Source of the DNA: Actinomycetota bacterium
Lineage (GTDB): Bacteria; Actinomycetota; Thermoleophilia; Solirubrobacterales; Solirubrobacteraceae
DNA length: 5,229 bases
Assembly (NCBI GenBank): GCA_005883905.1
Contig: VAYD01000004.1
Coordinates: 1-5,229, forward strand
Direction: 5' to 3'
Positions 4,792 through 5,229 of the stretch are shown here, piece after piece. Under the pieces are notes generated by a model. It was given only the letters and a program-made list of their open reading frames with translations, was not told where the DNA came from and did no database searches. A program made the translations under genes and the position numbers. How positions within the stretch are numbered: position 1 is the first letter of the stretch; each line of letters begins with the position of its first letter.

Positions 4792-5229
4792 GCGCGACCG
4801 ACATCCCGGTCGACGTCGACGTCCTGCGCGAGGAGATCCGCAAGGCCTACACCGACGTCTCAACAGAGCAGGAGCAGGAGTTCATCTTCCCCACCGGCCG
4901 CGGCTGGGCGCAGGAGCTCGGTTATCCCGAGCCCGAGCTGTCGCGCGTGCCGGACGCGACCGTCGACAGCTTCGCAGGCGTCGCGAACCACTGGACGCTC
5001 GGACGGATCGAGCCAGGCGCCGCGGTGCTGGACCTCGGCTGCGGCGCGGGGACAGACCTGCTGATCGCCGCGCAGATGACCGGTCCCCACGGACGCGTGA
5101 TCGGCGTCGACATGACGCCTTCGATGCTCGAGCGTGCCCGCGCGAGCGCGGATGAGATGGGTCTCGCGAACGTGGAGCTGCACGAGTCGCTGATCGAGTC
5201 GCTGCCGCTCGCGGGCAGCTCGATCGACG
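4788..5229 (+). CDS. ArsM-like SAM-dependent methyltransferase, 3'-truncated by the window edge
   Basis: The first 147 residues are present and the frame is open at the right edge. After a helical start (VLREEIRKAYTDVSTEQEQEF) comes motif I VLDLGCGAGTDLLIAA (80-95), then GPHGRVIGVDMTPSMLERAR (99-118), with Asp108 as the usual ribose-binding acid, then NVELHESLIESLPLAGSSID (128-147). The combination 'GxVIGVDMTPxMLxRAR' and 'xxxIExLPLxxxSxD' is the pattern of the arsenite methyltransferase (ArsM/UbiE-like) group. Authentic ArsM enzymes carry cysteines before motif I and further on. Here no cysteine precedes Cys85 of motif I, and the place of the usual YGCG is FAGVAN. Arsenite methylation is therefore doubtful; another acceptor such as a thiol or persulfide is possible. 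Third gene of the operon, overlapping the DUF4395-like stop by 4 bp with a good Shine-Dalgarno. Confidence 0.88.
   Translation, partial: MSATDIPVDVDVLREEIRKAYTDVSTEQEQEFIFPTGRGWAQELGYPEPELSRVPDATVDSFAGVANHWTLGRIEPGAAVLDLGCGAGTDLLIAAQMTGPHGRVIGVDMTPSMLERARASADEMGLANVELHESLIESLPLAGSSID

Overview
The window is GC-rich (C/G-biased third positions, GTG starts, 4-bp ATGA/GTGA stop/start overlaps, promoters that imply leaderless mRNAs). This suits a high-GC actinobacterium, possibly of the Thermoleophilia/Solirubrobacterales type. The phylum-level guess is inference from codon use and gene style only.

Layout: (1) Positions 1-775 carry a rightward pair: the 3' end of a small integral membrane protein gene, overlapped by 4 bp by a SnoaL/SgcJ-like (DUF4440-type) protein gene. 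(2) Positions 776-1556 are a roughly 780-bp junction with no intact gene. It holds a GC hairpin, an apparent C-terminal scrap of an IS481-type transposase, a strong leftward terminator hairpin, two tandem 23-bp repeats that look like an IS end, the 3' half of a tRNA-Arg(ACG) gene beginning exactly at its anticodon loop, an AT-rich patch with a near-perfect palindrome and helically phased direct repeats, and the N-terminal stub of a SAM methyltransferase gene. This looks like a scar left by mobile-element integration and deletion. (3) Positions 1396-3619 are a leftward operon, MBL-fold persulfide-dioxygenase-like protein -> MFS transporter -> truncated methyltransferase, joined by 4-bp overlaps. 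(4) Positions 3620-3658 are a compact divergent regulatory region with two overlapping promoters and ArsR-type inverted repeats. (5) Positions 3659-5229 are a rightward operon: ArsR-rhodanese fusion regulator -> DUF4395-like membrane protein -> ArsM-like SAM methyltransferase, which runs off the window.

The two divergent operons read as one locus. The ArsR-rhodanese protein is the likely local regulator, since it sits beside an operator-like sequence covering both promoters. The ETHE1/PDO-like MBL enzyme and the rhodanese domain suggest reactive sulfur (persulfide/sulfane sulfur) chemistry. The membrane proteins could move substrate or product, and the methyltransferase could modify a thiol or metalloid. 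The chemistry is inferred from families; no substrate can be read from the sequence.
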